Below, in pieces: positions 17,677 to 28,711 of a DNA stretch of 64,000 nucleotides (position 1 is the first letter of the stretch; the number at the start of each line of letters is the position of its first letter). The notes beneath the pieces are model-generated. The model saw only the letters and a list, made by a program, of their open reading frames with translations, had not been told where the DNA came from and did no database searches. The DNA is from Novosphingopyxis sp965218915 (GTDB lineage: Bacteria > Pseudomonadota > Alphaproteobacteria > Sphingomonadales > Sphingomonadaceae), in NCBI RefSeq assembly GCF_965218915.1, contig NZ_OZ244708.1:1302001-1366000 (forward strand). The letters run 5' to 3'. The position numbers were made by a program, and so were the translations under genes.

Positions 17677-18234
17677 ATGCCCGATCTCGAAGTCCTGACC
17701 GCTCTTATCGCACCCGAGGCCGAGGCGCTCGGATTCGATCTGGTGCGCGTGGCCTGGCTCGGCGGGGATGAGCGCATCCTGCAGATCATGGCCGAGCGGC
17801 CCGACACCCGCCAGCTCGGGATCGACGATTGCGCGAAGCTTTCGCGCCGCATATCGCGGAAATTCGATGCGCTGGAAGAGGCGGGCAAGGACCCGATCGA
17901 CGGCGCCTACCGGCTCGAGGTCAGCTCGCCCGGCATCGATCGGCCGTTGACGCGCCTGAAAGACTTTTCCGATTGGGAGGGGCACGAAGCGCGGGTTAAT
18001 CTTACCGTCGGCGTCGATGGCCGTAAGCAGCTGCGCGGCGATCTGATCGGGGTCGAGGACGGGATGATCGCGATTCAGGATCGCAAGTCCGGCAAGCTGA
18101 TGTTCGATCCGGAGCATCTGCATTCGGCCAAGCTGATGCTGACCGACCGCCTGATCGCCGCCACCGCGCCGATCGATGCCGGCGGCGCGGACGAAATCGA
18201 AGAGATCGAAGACGACGGCGAGAGCGAGGACTGA
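17677..18234 (+). CDS. rimP: Ribosome maturation factor RimP
   Basis: It assists 30S subunit assembly. The 185-residue protein shows the conserved YRLEVSSPGIDRPLTRLKDF core and LGIDDCAKLSRRIS. A strong AAGGAG lies just before the ATG. It heads the classical rimP-nusA-ylxR-infB-rbfA-truB block, and its acidic tail (EIEEIEDDGESED) is common in the family. Confidence 0.96.
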   Translation: MPDLEVLTALIAPEAEALGFDLVRVAWLGGDERILQIMAERPDTRQLGIDDCAKLSRRISRKFDALEEAGKDPIDGAYRLEVSSPGIDRPLTRLKDFSDWEGHEARVNLTVGVDGRKQLRGDLIGVEDGMIAIQDRKSGKLMFDPEHLHSAKLMLTDRLIAATAPIDAGGADEIEEIEDDGESED

Positions 18235-18246
18235 ACCGAACGCTAG

Positions 18247-18320
18247 GCGCTCCTGCGAAAGCAGGAGCCCAGGGTGCGGTAGAACTAGATAACCCTGGGC
18301 TCCTGCTTTCGCAGAAGCGC
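18247..18320. repeat. Palindromic repeat between rimP and nusA
   Basis: Arms GCTCCTGCGAAAGCAGGAGC and GGCTCCTGCTTTCGCAGAAGC pair with one mismatch, and an inner CCCAGGGT/ACCCTGGG pair extends the stem. It is the same type as the element at 5843. Confidence 0.8.
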
Positions 18321-18361
18321 ATGCGGTGGTAAAACGTAGAAGAGAGACGAGAGAGACAATC

Positions 18362-19999
18362 ATGCCCAGCCCGATTTCCGCCAACAAGGCAGAACTGCTC
18401 GCGATCGCCAATGCGGTGGCGCAGGAGAAGATGATCGACAAGGCGATCGTCGTCGAAGCGCTCGAGGAAGCGATCCAGCGCGCCGCGCGCTCGCGCTACG
18501 GCGCCGAGAACGACATTCGTGCCAAGCTCGACATGCAGACCGGCGATTTGCAACTGTGGCGCGTGGTCGAGGTGGTCGAAGAGGTCGAGGATCATTTCAA
18601 AGAGGTCGACCTGAAGCAGGGTCAGAAGCTGCAGAAAGACGCGGGCGTCGGCGATTTCATCGTCGATCCGCTGCCCCCGGTCGATCTCGGCCGCATCGAC
18701 GCCCAGTCGGCCAAGCAGGTGATCTTCCAGAAGGTTCGCGACGCCGAGCGCGAGCGCCAGTTCGAGGAATTCAAGGACCGCGCGGGCGAGATCATCACCG
18801 GCGTCATCAAGTCGGTCGAGTTCGGTCATATCGTGGTCGATCTGGGCCGCGCCGAGGGCGTCATCCGCCGCGACCAGCAGATCCCGCGCGAAATGGTGCG
18901 CACCGGCGACCGCATCCGCTCGCTGATCCTGAAGGTCCAGCGCGAAAATCGCGGGCCCCAGATCCTGCTCAGCCGCGCGCATCCCGATTTCATGAAAAAG
19001 CTGTTCGCGCAGGAAGTGCCCGAAATCTATGACGGCATCATCGAGATCAAGGCGGCCGCCCGCGATCCGGGCAGCCGCGCGAAAATCGGCGTGATCAGCT
19101 ACGACGGCTCGATCGATCCGGTCGGCGCCTGCGTCGGCATGAAGGGCAGCCGCGTGCAGGCCGTCGTGCAGGAAATGCAGGGCGAGAAGATCGATATCAT
19201 TCCCTGGAGCGAGGACACCGCCACGTTCGTGGTCAACGCGCTGCAGCCGGCCACGGTCAGCCGCGTCGTAATCGACGAGGAAGAGACCCGCATCGAGGTG
19301 GTGGTGCCCGACGATCAGCTCAGCCTCGCTATCGGACGGCGCGGGCAGAATGTGCGGCTCGCCAGCCAGCTCACCGGCCATGGCATCGACATCATGACCG
19401 AGGAGGAAAGCTCCGAGAAGCGGCAGAAGGAATTTGCCGAGCGCACCGAACTGTTCCAGGAAGAGCTCGACGTCGACGAGACGCTGTCGCAGCTGCTGGT
19501 GGCCGAGGGCTTTAGCGAGCTGGAAGAGGTCGCCTATGTCGCGCTGGAGGAAATCTCCGGCATCGAGGGTTTCGACGACGAACTGGCCGAGGAGCTGCAG
19601 AGCCGCGCGATGGAAGCGCTGGAACGGCGCGAGGAAGCCGCGCGCACCGAACGCCGCGAACTCGGTGTGGAAGATGCCCTGTCCGAGCTGCCGATCCTGA
19701 CCGAGGGCATGCTGGTGACGCTGGGCAAGGCGGGCATCAAGACGCTCGACGATCTGGCCGATCTCGCCACCGACGAGCTGATCTTCAAGCCGCGCCAGGA
19801 ACCGCGCCGCTCGAACAGCGACCGCCGCCGTGTCGAGGTGAAGCCCGGCGTACTGGCCTCGTACAGCCTGTCCGAAGAGCAGGGCAACGAGATCATCATG
19901 GCCGCGCGCGCGCACTGGTTCGAGGACGAGGATGAGGGTGCCGCCGACGCCGCGTCCGCAGAAGAAGGGGAGGCCGCCGATGCGGAAGCTTCCCAATGA
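18362..19999 (+). CDS. nusA: Transcription termination/antitermination protein NusA
   Basis: It binds RNA polymerase and nascent RNA to control pausing, termination and antitermination. Domains in order: amino-terminal polymerase-binding region (ANKAELLAIANAVAQEKMID), S1 domain around residues 135-200 (GEIITGVIKSVEFGHIVVDL), KH1 and KH2 (GACVGMKGSRVQAVVQEMQG; LSLAIGRRGQNVRLASQLTG), and an acidic carboxy-terminal region with two helix-hairpin-like repeats (VDETLSQLLVAEGFSELEEV, LVTLGKAGIKTLDDLADLA). The ATG at 18362 gives 545 residues; an earlier GTG at 18326 lies against the palindrome and is not homologous. Confidence 0.96.
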   Translation: MPSPISANKAELLAIANAVAQEKMIDKAIVVEALEEAIQRAARSRYGAENDIRAKLDMQTGDLQLWRVVEVVEEVEDHFKEVDLKQGQKLQKDAGVGDFIVDPLPPVDLGRIDAQSAKQVIFQKVRDAERERQFEEFKDRAGEIITGVIKSVEFGHIVVDLGRAEGVIRRDQQIPREMVRTGDRIRSLILKVQRENRGPQILLSRAHPDFMKKLFAQEVPEIYDGIIEIKAAARDPGSRAKIGVISYDGSIDPVGACVGMKGSRVQAVVQEMQGEKIDIIPWSEDTATFVVNALQPATVSRVVIDEEETRIEVVVPDDQLSLAIGRRGQNVRLASQLTGHGIDIMTEEESSEKRQKEFAERTELFQEELDVDETLSQLLVAEGFSELEEVAYVALEEISGIEGFDDELAEELQSRAMEALERREEAARTERRELGVEDALSELPILTEGMLVTLGKAGIKTLDDLADLATDELIFKPRQEPRRSNSDRRRVEVKPGVLASYSLSEEQGNEIIMAARAHWFEDEDEGAADAASAEEGEAADAEASQ

Positions 20000-20028
20000 C
20001 ACGCGCCGCTTAGGTAGCGCTGCTTATT

Positions 20029-20171
20029 TCCCCCTCCCCTTCAGGGGGGGGGATCGAGGGGTGGGGGCGGCTCGCTGTGGCGAGACGTTCGGCTCGAAGA
20101 GCCGATCGGGGGCATCGAGCCCCCGACCGTCTGATCCCACCCCCGGCCCCTCCCACAAGCGGGAGGGGAGT
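20029..20171. repeat. CCCCTCCCC-type palindromic repeat between nusA and ylxR
   Basis: It begins CCCCCTCCCCTTCAGGGGG and ends CCCGGCCCCTCCCACAAGCGG then GAGGGGAG. Inner arms around 20083-20127 add further hairpins. It shares arm sequence with the element embedded in ligA at 32809. Its right end provides the GGAGG that precedes the ylxR ATG. Confidence 0.8.
20162..20170 (+). promoter_or_regulatory. Ribosome-binding site of ylxR made from the repeat arm
   Basis: GGAGGGGAG lies three bases before the ATG at 20174, with its GGAGG core spaced seven bases from the start codon. The sequence is the terminal arm of the palindromic repeat, so folding of the repeat could hide it. Confidence 0.6.
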
Positions 20172-20173
20172 TT

Positions 20174-20868
20174 ATGAGCGATCCCATTCGCCGCTGCATC
20201 CTGTCGGGTGAGCGCGCGCCGCAGCATTTGCTGATCCGGCTCGCGGTCTCGCCCGATGGCGAGCTGGCACCCGATGTGGGCGCCAGGGCACCCGGACGCG
20301 GCGCGTGGCTCGGCGTCTCGCGCGGGGAACTGGAAGACGCCATCGCCAAAGGCCGGATGAAGGGCGCGCTCGCGCGGGCTTTCAAGACAGGGGGCAAGAC
20401 CGGCGGCGTCACCGTGCCGGACAATCTGCCCGAATGGATCGAGGCGCAGCTGAGGCAGGCAACGCTCGACCGGCTGGGGCTGGAGGCGCGTGCGTCGAAC
20501 CTGCTCACCGGATCGGAAAAAATTGCCGAGCGGGCGCGGTCTGGCCGGGTATCGCTGCTGCTGCACGCCTGCGATTCCCGGCCCGATGGCCGCCGCAAGC
20601 TCGATCAGGCGCTGCGCGTCGGGACCGGGCGCGAAGGCTCCGGCGAGACCGGACTCGTCTTGCCGGTGGACCGCGATGCCCTATCTATGGCATTGGGACG
20701 CGATAATGCGGTCCACGCCGCGATTCTGGGGGAGGAAGCAGCGGCACGCGTGCTGCGCCATCTCGCCCGCTGGTTAAATTACACCGGATGCCGTAACGGT
20801 GCCGCCCCCGCGTACAGGGACGGTCAAGCTGCGACACATGAAGAAGACTTTAGGAAGACTGCTGTTCG

Positions 20869-20872
<4 letters not shown>
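20174..20872 (+). CDS. YlxR family RNA-binding protein with L7Ae-like extension (DUF448)
   Basis: The first 80 residues are a YlxR domain (RRCILSGERAPQHLLIRLAV, GRGAWLGVSRGELEDAI), found between nusA and infB in most bacteria and thought to bind RNA. The middle part (SGRVSLLLHACDSRPDGRRK, LVLPVDRDALSMALGRDNAV) resembles the L7Ae-like second domain of alphaproteobacterial YlxR fusions. The 232-residue length fits the fused form. Its stop overlaps the infB start (ATGA), so translation of IF-2 is coupled to it. Confidence 0.88.
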
Positions 20873-23439
<2,567 letters not shown>

Positions 23440-23447
23440 CTGCAAAA

Positions 23448-23627
23448 CCTTCTCCCGCCTGGGCGGGAGAAGGATACGCAGCCTTGCCGGTTCACCGGCT
23501 AGGCGAAGTTGGATGAGGGTGGGCGGTGCCTTGGCACCGTCGACAGGATGACACTGCGGGGGCAGCCGTCACCGCTGCGCCCCGGATCAAGTCCGGGGCT
23601 CGCTCCTCTCCCGCAAGCGGAAGAGGG
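23448..23627. repeat. CTTCTCCCGC-type palindromic repeat between infB and rbfA
   Basis: It starts CCTTCTCCCGCCTGGGCGGG and ends CTCCTCTCCCGCAAGCGG then AAGAGG. The central block GTTGGATGAGGGTGGGCGG is shared word for word with the element at 48942, showing they are copies of one family about 180 bp long. It ends 13 bp before the rbfA start codon. Confidence 0.82.
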
Positions 23628-23640
23628 TTGGAGCATCGAG

Positions 23641-24042
23641 ATGGCCAAATATAACGACACCAGCCCCGAAGGCCGCTCGATCCGCACTTTGCGGGTCGGC
23701 GAGCAAATGCGCCACATTCTAAGCGAACTGCTGGTGCGCGGCGAGGTGCACGACCCGCGGTTGGCGGGCGAGACCATCTCGGTCACCGAAGTGCGCATGT
23801 CGCCGGACCTGCGCCATGCCACCGTGTTCTTCAAGCCGCTGCTCGGCCAGAATCAGGTTGAGATCGGCGCGGCGCTGAAGGACAATGCCGGCTATCTGAA
23901 GGGCGAAGTCGCCAAGCGCGTGCGGATGAAATATGCCGCCGAGCTCAAATTCCTCATCGACGAAAGCTTTGAAGAGGGCGACCATATCGACAGGCTGCTG
24001 CGCGACCCCAAGGTGGCGCAGGATCTTGGCGAAGGCGACTGA
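23641..24042 (+). CDS. rbfA: Ribosome-binding factor A
   Basis: It matures the 30S subunit by acting on the 16S rRNA 5' end. The 133-residue protein has the conserved RVGEQMRHILSELLVRGEV and TVFFKPLLGQNQ with RVRMKYAAELKFLIDESFEE. The ATG at 23641 matches the family start; an earlier open stretch from 23509 is translated repeat. GGAG about seven bases upstream is its ribosome-binding site. Confidence 0.95.
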   Translation: MAKYNDTSPEGRSIRTLRVGEQMRHILSELLVRGEVHDPRLAGETISVTEVRMSPDLRHATVFFKPLLGQNQVEIGAALKDNAGYLKGEVAKRVRMKYAAELKFLIDESFEEGDHIDRLLRDPKVAQDLGEGD

Positions 24043-24055
24043 TCGTCTAGGCGCA

Positions 24056-24637
24056 GTGGCGAAGCTTTATTTCTATTATGCCAGCATGAACGCGGGCAAA
24101 TCCTCCACGTTGTTGCAGACCGCGTTCAATTATGGCGAGCGCGGAATGAACGTGATGCTATGGACCGCGGCGATCGACGATCGGTTGGGCTTCGGCGCAA
24201 TCAGTTCGCGGATCGGCTTGTCGAGCGATGCGCACCGATTCCATGCCGCCACCGATATGTTTGAAGCGGTGATGCGCCAGCATGCGGATACGCCCCTCGC
24301 CTGCCTGTTGATCGACGAGGCACAGTTCCTCTCGCGCGAGCAGGTGTTTCAATGCGCGCGGCTCGCCGACGAGCGCGATATCCCGGTACTGTGCTATGGT
24401 CTGCGGACCGATTTTCAGGCCGCGCTCTTCCCCGGCGCTGCGGCGCTGCTCGGCATCGCCGACGCGCTCATAGAGCTGAAAGCCGTGTGCGAATGCGGAC
24501 GCAAGGCGACGATGAACCTGCGTGTGGATGCGCGTGGGCAAGCGGTGCGCGAGGGTGCTCAGACCGAGATCGGCGGCGAGGAGCGCTATGTCGCGCTGTG
24601 CCGGCGGCATTTCATGGAACGGCTGCGATCAGATTGA
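24056..24637 (+). CDS. tdk: Thymidine kinase (type II)
   Basis: It phosphorylates thymidine in nucleoside salvage. The GTG-started 193-residue protein has KLYFYYASMNAGKSSTLLQ (P-loop SMNAGKS), LLIDEAQFL (Walker B-like) and a zinc site made of CECGRKATM and the late CRRHF. It starts 13 bp after rbfA. Its presence within the rbfA-truB interval is unusual compared with the textbook order. Confidence 0.94.
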   Translation: MAKLYFYYASMNAGKSSTLLQTAFNYGERGMNVMLWTAAIDDRLGFGAISSRIGLSSDAHRFHAATDMFEAVMRQHADTPLACLLIDEAQFLSREQVFQCARLADERDIPVLCYGLRTDFQAALFPGAAALLGIADALIELKAVCECGRKATMNLRVDARGQAVREGAQTEIGGEERYVALCRRHFMERLRSD

Positions 24638-24651
24638 ACCTGGCCATCAAG

Positions 24652-24746
24652 ACCGTTCGTCCTGAGCCTGTCGAAGGATCGTTCTTCTCTTGCTGGAACC
24701 TAGCGAAAAACAGGACAGCCCTTCGACAAGCTCAGGGCGAACGGTT
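24652..24746. repeat. CCGTTCGTCCTGAGC-type palindromic repeat
   Basis: The arms ACCGTTCGTCCTGAGCCTG with TCGAAGG and CCTTCGACAAGCTCAGGGCG with AACGGT are near-perfect reverse complements. This is a repeat known to me from many alphaproteobacterial genomes. It lies directly upstream of the truB start region. Confidence 0.85.
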
Positions 24747-24784
24747 TAGGTGAGGATCATGACCGATTCCAACCTATTTCCGGT

Positions 24785-25792
24785 TGGCTGATCCTCGACA
24801 AACCCCTGGGCCTCGGCTCCACGCAGGCGGTGGGGGCGGTGAAGCGGGCATTGCGCTCGGGCGGCTATGCCAAGACCAAGGTCGGCCATGGCGGCACGCT
24901 CGATCCGCTGGCGACCGGCGTGCTGCCGATCGCGCTGGGCGAGGCGACCAAGCTGGCCGGGCGGATGCTCGATGCCAGCAAGGTGTATGAATTCACCATC
25001 GGCTTTGGCGTGGAGACCGCTACGCTGGACGGCGAAGGGGCGGTAGCCGAGCGCAGCGATGCGCGGCCGACGCTGGCGGCGATTGAAGCGGTGCTGCCGC
25101 GCTTCACCGGCCCGATCGAGCAGATTCCGCCCAAATATTCCGCGCTGAAGATCGACGGGCGCCGCGCTTACGATCTGGCGCGGGCCGGGGAGCCGGTGGA
25201 GATGACGACGCGCGGGGTGACGGTGCATGGGCTGTTTACAAAATCCTCTCCGCGCGCAGCGGGGGGAGGGGGACCGCTTGGCGACAGCCAAGTGGTGGAG
25301 GGGCCGCCGCGCAGCGGCGGTTGCACCGCCGCCCCCTCCACCACCGACTTCGTCGGCGGTCCCCCTCCCCGTGCCGGGGAGGATCTTCAGGAGATCACCC
25401 TCCAGGCCCACGTTTCCAAGGGCACCTATATCCGCAGCCTGGCCCGCGACATCGCGCGCGCCCTTGATTGTTTCGGCCACGTCACCATGTTGAGGAGGCT
25501 GCGAGCGGGCCCGTTCGCGCTCGATTCCGCGATTTCGCTGGACAGGCTGGCCGAACTCGGTCATGGGGCCGCGCTTGAGGAAGCACTTTTGCCGATCGAG
25601 GCAGGGCTGGACGACATCCCGGCTCTTCCCCTCACCCCCGGGGAGGCAATCGCGGTCCGCCAGGGCCGTCTTCTATCCGGGATCGCCGCAGACGACGGTT
25701 TGAAGCTGGCGCGGGACGAGGAGAATATCCCCGTCGCGCTGGTCGAAATTACCGGCGGAGACCTCCGCATCGTCCGCGGTTTCAATCTATGA
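24785..25792 (+). CDS. truB: tRNA pseudouridine(55) synthase TruB; start unresolved, internal repeat insert
   Basis: It isomerises U55 in the tRNA T loop. Motifs: WLILDKPLGLGSTQAV, GHGGTLDPLATGVLPIALGE with the catalytic aspartate, FTGPIEQIPPKYSALKIDGR, VSKGTYIRSLARDIA. Two things are odd. No ATG, GTG or TTG lies in this frame between the TAG at 24701 and the LDKP motif. The obvious ATG at 24759 is one base out of register and meets TGA after ten codons, while the first legal in-frame start (GTG 24830) would delete LDKP. I mark the start at the first conserved codon. Also, 25241-25386 is a palindromic repeat read in frame, adding about 49 residues that have no place in the family. Confidence 0.85.
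   Translation, partial: WLILDKPLGLGSTQAVGAVKRALRSGGYAKTKVGHGGTLDPLATGVLPIALGEATKLAGRMLDASKVYEFTIGFGVETATLDGEGAVAERSDARPTLAAIEAVLPRFTGPIEQIPPKYSALKIDGRRAYDLARAGEPVEMTTRGVTVHGLFTKSSPRAAGGGGPLGDSQVVEGPPRSGGCTAAPSTTDFVGGPPPRAGEDLQEITLQAHVSKGTYIRSLARDIARALDCFGHVTMLRRLRAGPFALDSAISLDRLAELGHGAALEEALLPIEAGLDDIPALPLTPGEAIAVRQGRLLSGIAADDGLKLARDEENIPVALVEITGGDLRIVRGFNL
25241..25386. repeat. Palindromic repeat inserted in frame inside truB
   Basis: The left arm (from AAATCCTCTCCGCG through GGGGGAGGGGGACCGC and GTGGTGGAGGGG) and the right arm (CCCCCTCCACCACC through GCGGTCCCCCTCCCC and CGGGGAGGATCT) form an imperfect inverted repeat around a central GCCGCGCAGCGGCGG hairpin. It encodes Gly/Pro-rich sequence (RAAGGGGPLGDSQ, DFVGGPPPRAGED) between VTVHGLF and EITLQAHVSKGTYIRSL. 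Confidence 0.85.
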
Positions 25793-25814
25793 TGTTCGAA
25801 GAAAGAAGAATTTT

Positions 25815-26084
25815 ATGTCGATCACTGCCGAACGCAAGCAGGAAGTCATCAACGATCACGCCCGCGAAAAGGGCGATACCGGTTCGCCGGAGGTGCAGGT
25901 CGCGATCCTTACCGACCGCATCAACAACCTGACCGATCACTTCAAGAACAACCACAAGGACAATCACTCGCGCCGCGGCCTGCTGGCCATGGTCAACAAG
26001 CGCCGCAGCTTGCTGGATTATCTCCGCAAGAAAGACGAGCAGCGTTATGCCGACCTGATCAAGAAGCTCGGCCTGCGTAAGTGA
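25815..26084 (+). CDS. rpsO: 30S ribosomal protein S15
   Basis: The 89-residue protein is complete S15, which binds the central domain of 16S rRNA: DTGSPEVQVAILTDRINNLT, DNHSRRGLLAMVNKRRSLLD, YLRKKDEQRYADLIKKLGLR. It follows truB by 22 bp and precedes pnp, the order seen across proteobacteria. A hairpin terminator follows the stop. Confidence 0.98.
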   Translation: MSITAERKQEVINDHAREKGDTGSPEVQVAILTDRINNLTDHFKNNHKDNHSRRGLLAMVNKRRSLLDYLRKKDEQRYADLIKKLGLRK

Positions 26085-26094
26085 CGCAATCGTT

Positions 26095-26119
26095 CGGCCC
26101 GCCATTGGCGGGCCGTTTA
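26095..26119 (+). terminator. Intrinsic terminator after rpsO
   Basis: The 9-bp stem CGGCCCGCC/GGCGGGCCG with an ATT loop is followed by TTTA, starting 11 bp after the rpsO stop. The U-run is short, so read-through into pnp is likely. Confidence 0.7.
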
Positions 26120-26127
26120 CGTATTGC

Positions 26128-26196
26128 GTCATCCCGGCGAAAGCCGGGATCCATCACCGAACCTCACCCGATGGACCCCGGCTTTCGCCGGGGATC
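26128..26196. repeat. CGTCATCCCGGCG-type palindromic repeat between rpsO and pnp
   Basis: Arms GTCATCCCGGCGAAAGCCGGG and CCCCGGCTTTCGCCGGGGAT flank a loop with CCATCACCGAACCTCACC, the same loop as the element at 5843. Confidence 0.82.
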
Positions 26197-26342
26197 GGGT
26201 AAGGCGAACAATAACGGGCTCCCCGCAATGAGGCGGGTGGCCATAAAGGGTGCCAATGGGCCCCGATCCGATCCGCACCGGACCCGTGCGGAAATAGAGG
26301 TCCCTTCGCGCAATCTGGCCGAAAGGTTCATAAGGAAAATAC

Positions 26343-28652
26343 ATGTTCGATACGAAAAAAGTAGAACTGGAATGGGGCGGCAAGACCCTCGTTCTGGAAA
26401 CCGGCCGCATTGCCCGTCAGGCTGATGGTGCCGTGCTGGCAACTTACGGCGATACCGTGGTGCTGTGCGCCGTGACCGCCGCAAAGAGCGTGCGCGAGGG
26501 GCAGGACTTCTTCCCGCTCACCGTCCACTATCAGGAAAAATTCTCGGCCGCCGGACGCATTCCGGGCGGCTTCTTCAAGCGCGAAGGCCGCGCCACCGAA
26601 AAGGAGACGCTCACCAGCCGTCTCATCGATCGTCCGGTGCGCCCGCTGTTCCCCGAAGGTTTCTACAACGAAATCAACGTGATCTGTCAGGTGCTGAGCT
26701 TTGACGGTGAGACCGAGCCCGATATCCTGGCGATGATCGCGGCCTCGGCTGCGCTGACCATCTCCGGTCTGCCTTTCATGGGACCCATTGGCGGCGCGCG
26801 CGTCGGCTATCAGGACGGCGAATATATTCTCAATCCCAGCCTTTCCACGATCAAGGAAGACGGCGAACTCGACCTCGTCATCGCCGCCACCGGCGACGCC
26901 GTGATGATGGTGGAGTCCGAGGCCAAGGAACTGGACGAGGACGTCATGCTCGGCGCGGTCATGTTCGCGCATCAGCACATCAAGCCGGTGATCAACGCGA
27001 TCATCGATCTGGCCGAAAAGGCCGCCAAGGAGCCGTGGGAAGTCAAGAGCGCGGACGGTAACGACGCGGTCAAGGAAGAGCTGCGCGGCATCGTCGGCAA
27101 GGACATCGCCGCCGCCTACAAGCTGACCGACAAGTCCGAGCGTTCGAACGCGCTCAACCAGGCGCGCGACAAGGCCAAGGCGCATTATGCCGACGCCGAC
27201 GGCCAGCAGCAGATGACCGCGAACAAAATGGTCAAGAAGCTGGAAGCCGAGATCGTGCGCGGTGCCATCCTAAAGGACGGCAGCCGTATCGATGGCCGCA
27301 AGACCACCGAGATCCGCCCGATCGAGGCGATGGTGCACTTCCTGCCCCGCGCCCATGGTTCGGCGCTGTTCACGCGCGGCGAGACGCAGGCGATCTGCAC
27401 CACCACGCTGGGCACCAAGGACGCCGAGCAGATGATCGACGGTCTGGAAGGGCTCAGCTACGAGCGCTTCATGCTGCACTATAACTTCCCGCCCTATTCG
27501 GTCGGCGAAGTGGGCCGCTTCGGCTTCACCAGCCGCCGCGAGACCGGCCATGGCAAGCTGGCATGGCGCGCGCTGCGTCCCGTGCTGCCCGACATGGACG
27601 AATTTCCGTACACCATCCGCGTGCTCAGCGACATTACCGAGAGCAATGGTTCGTCCTCGATGGCGACCGTTTGCGGCGGTTCGCTGGCGATGATGGACGC
27701 GGGCGTGCCGCTGAAGCGTCCGGTGTCGGGCATCGCCATGGGTCTCATTCTCGAGGGCAAGGACTTCACCGTGCTGTCCGACATTCTGGGTGACGAGGAT
27801 CATCTGGGCGACATGGACTTCAAGGTGGCCGGCACCGAGCAGGGCATCACCTCGCTGCAGATGGACATCAAGGTCGCCGGGATCACCGAGGAGATCATGA
27901 AGACCGCTTTGCGCCAAGCCAAGGACGGCCGTGCGCACATCCTGGGCAAGATGAACGAAGCGCTCGGCGGCACCCGCCAGGAACTGTCGGACTTCGCGCC
28001 GCGGATCGAGACGATGCAGATCGACAAGACCAAGATCCGTGACATCATCGGCACGGGCGGCAAGGTCATCCGCGAGATCGTCGCGGAAACCGGCGCCAAG
28101 GTGGATATCGACGATGACGGCGTGATCAAGATCTCGTCTTCCGACGTCAGCCAGATCGAAGCCGCGAAGAAGTGGATCGAAGGCATTGTGGAAGAGGCCG
28201 AAGTCGGCAAGGTCTACAGCGGCAAGGTCGTCAACCTGGTCGATTTCGGGGCGTTCGTGAACTTCATGGGCGGCAAGGACGGTTTGGTTCACGTGTCCGA
28301 GATCAAGAATGAGCGCGTCGAAAAGGTCTCCGACGTTCTGTCCGAAGGGCAGGAGGTCAAGGTCAAGGTGCTCGAGATCGACCAGCGCGGCAAGGTCCGC
28401 CTGTCGATGCGCGTCGTCGATCAGGAAACCGGCGAGGAGCTGGAGGACAGCCGTCCGCCACGTGAGAGTCGGGGCGATCGCGGTGACCGCAAGCCGCGGG
28501 GCGACCGTGACGGCGGTGGACGCGGCGATGGCGGTGGCCGGGGCCGTGGCGGTCGTGGGCGCGGTCCGCGCGGCGGTGGCCGCGATGGCGGAAGTGACGA
28601 CGGTGCCAAGGGCGAGAACGCCCCCTTGCCCGATTTCATCACGAACGACTGA
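26343..28652 (+). CDS. pnp: Polyribonucleotide nucleotidyltransferase (PNPase)
   Basis: It is a phosphate-dependent 3'-5' exoribonuclease of mRNA turnover. Two RNase PH domains (ETGRIARQADGAVLATYGDT; PRAHGSALFTRGETQAICTT) flank a helical domain. A KH domain (IIGTGGKVIREIVAETGAKV) and an S1 domain (GKVYSGKVVNLVDFGAFVNF) follow, then an RG/GG-rich tail (DRDGGGRGDGGGRGRGGRGR) ending PLPDFITND. AAGGAAAAT precedes the ATG. The 769-residue length is slightly above E. coli's because of the basic tail, which probably binds RNA or partners. Confidence 0.97.
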   Translation: MFDTKKVELEWGGKTLVLETGRIARQADGAVLATYGDTVVLCAVTAAKSVREGQDFFPLTVHYQEKFSAAGRIPGGFFKREGRATEKETLTSRLIDRPVRPLFPEGFYNEINVICQVLSFDGETEPDILAMIAASAALTISGLPFMGPIGGARVGYQDGEYILNPSLSTIKEDGELDLVIAATGDAVMMVESEAKELDEDVMLGAVMFAHQHIKPVINAIIDLAEKAAKEPWEVKSADGNDAVKEELRGIVGKDIAAAYKLTDKSERSNALNQARDKAKAHYADADGQQQMTANKMVKKLEAEIVRGAILKDGSRIDGRKTTEIRPIEAMVHFLPRAHGSALFTRGETQAICTTTLGTKDAEQMIDGLEGLSYERFMLHYNFPPYSVGEVGRFGFTSRRETGHGKLAWRALRPVLPDMDEFPYTIRVLSDITESNGSSSMATVCGGSLAMMDAGVPLKRPVSGIAMGLILEGKDFTVLSDILGDEDHLGDMDFKVAGTEQGITSLQMDIKVAGITEEIMKTALRQAKDGRAHILGKMNEALGGTRQELSDFAPRIETMQIDKTKIRDIIGTGGKVIREIVAETGAKVDIDDDGVIKISSSDVSQIEAAKKWIEGIVEEAEVGKVYSGKVVNLVDFGAFVNFMGGKDGLVHVSEIKNERVEKVSDVLSEGQEVKVKVLEIDQRGKVRLSMRVVDQETGEELEDSRPPRESRGDRGDRKPRGDRDGGGRGDGGGRGRGGRGRGPRGGGRDGGSDDGAKGENAPLPDFITND

Positions 28653-28677
28653 TAAGTCGTTATCGCGCCGGACAAAT

Positions 28678-28706
28678 GGGTGGCGCCGGTCGATCCGGCG
28701 CCACCC
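28678..28706. terminator. Bidirectional terminator between pnp and the GAF gene
   Basis: A perfect 12-bp stem GGGTGGCGCCGG/CCGGCGCCACCC with a 5-base loop is followed by TTTG on the plus strand. It lies 25 bp beyond the pnp stop and 5 bp beyond the stop of the convergent GAF gene, so it can serve both. Confidence 0.8.
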
Positions 28707-28711
28707 TTTGC

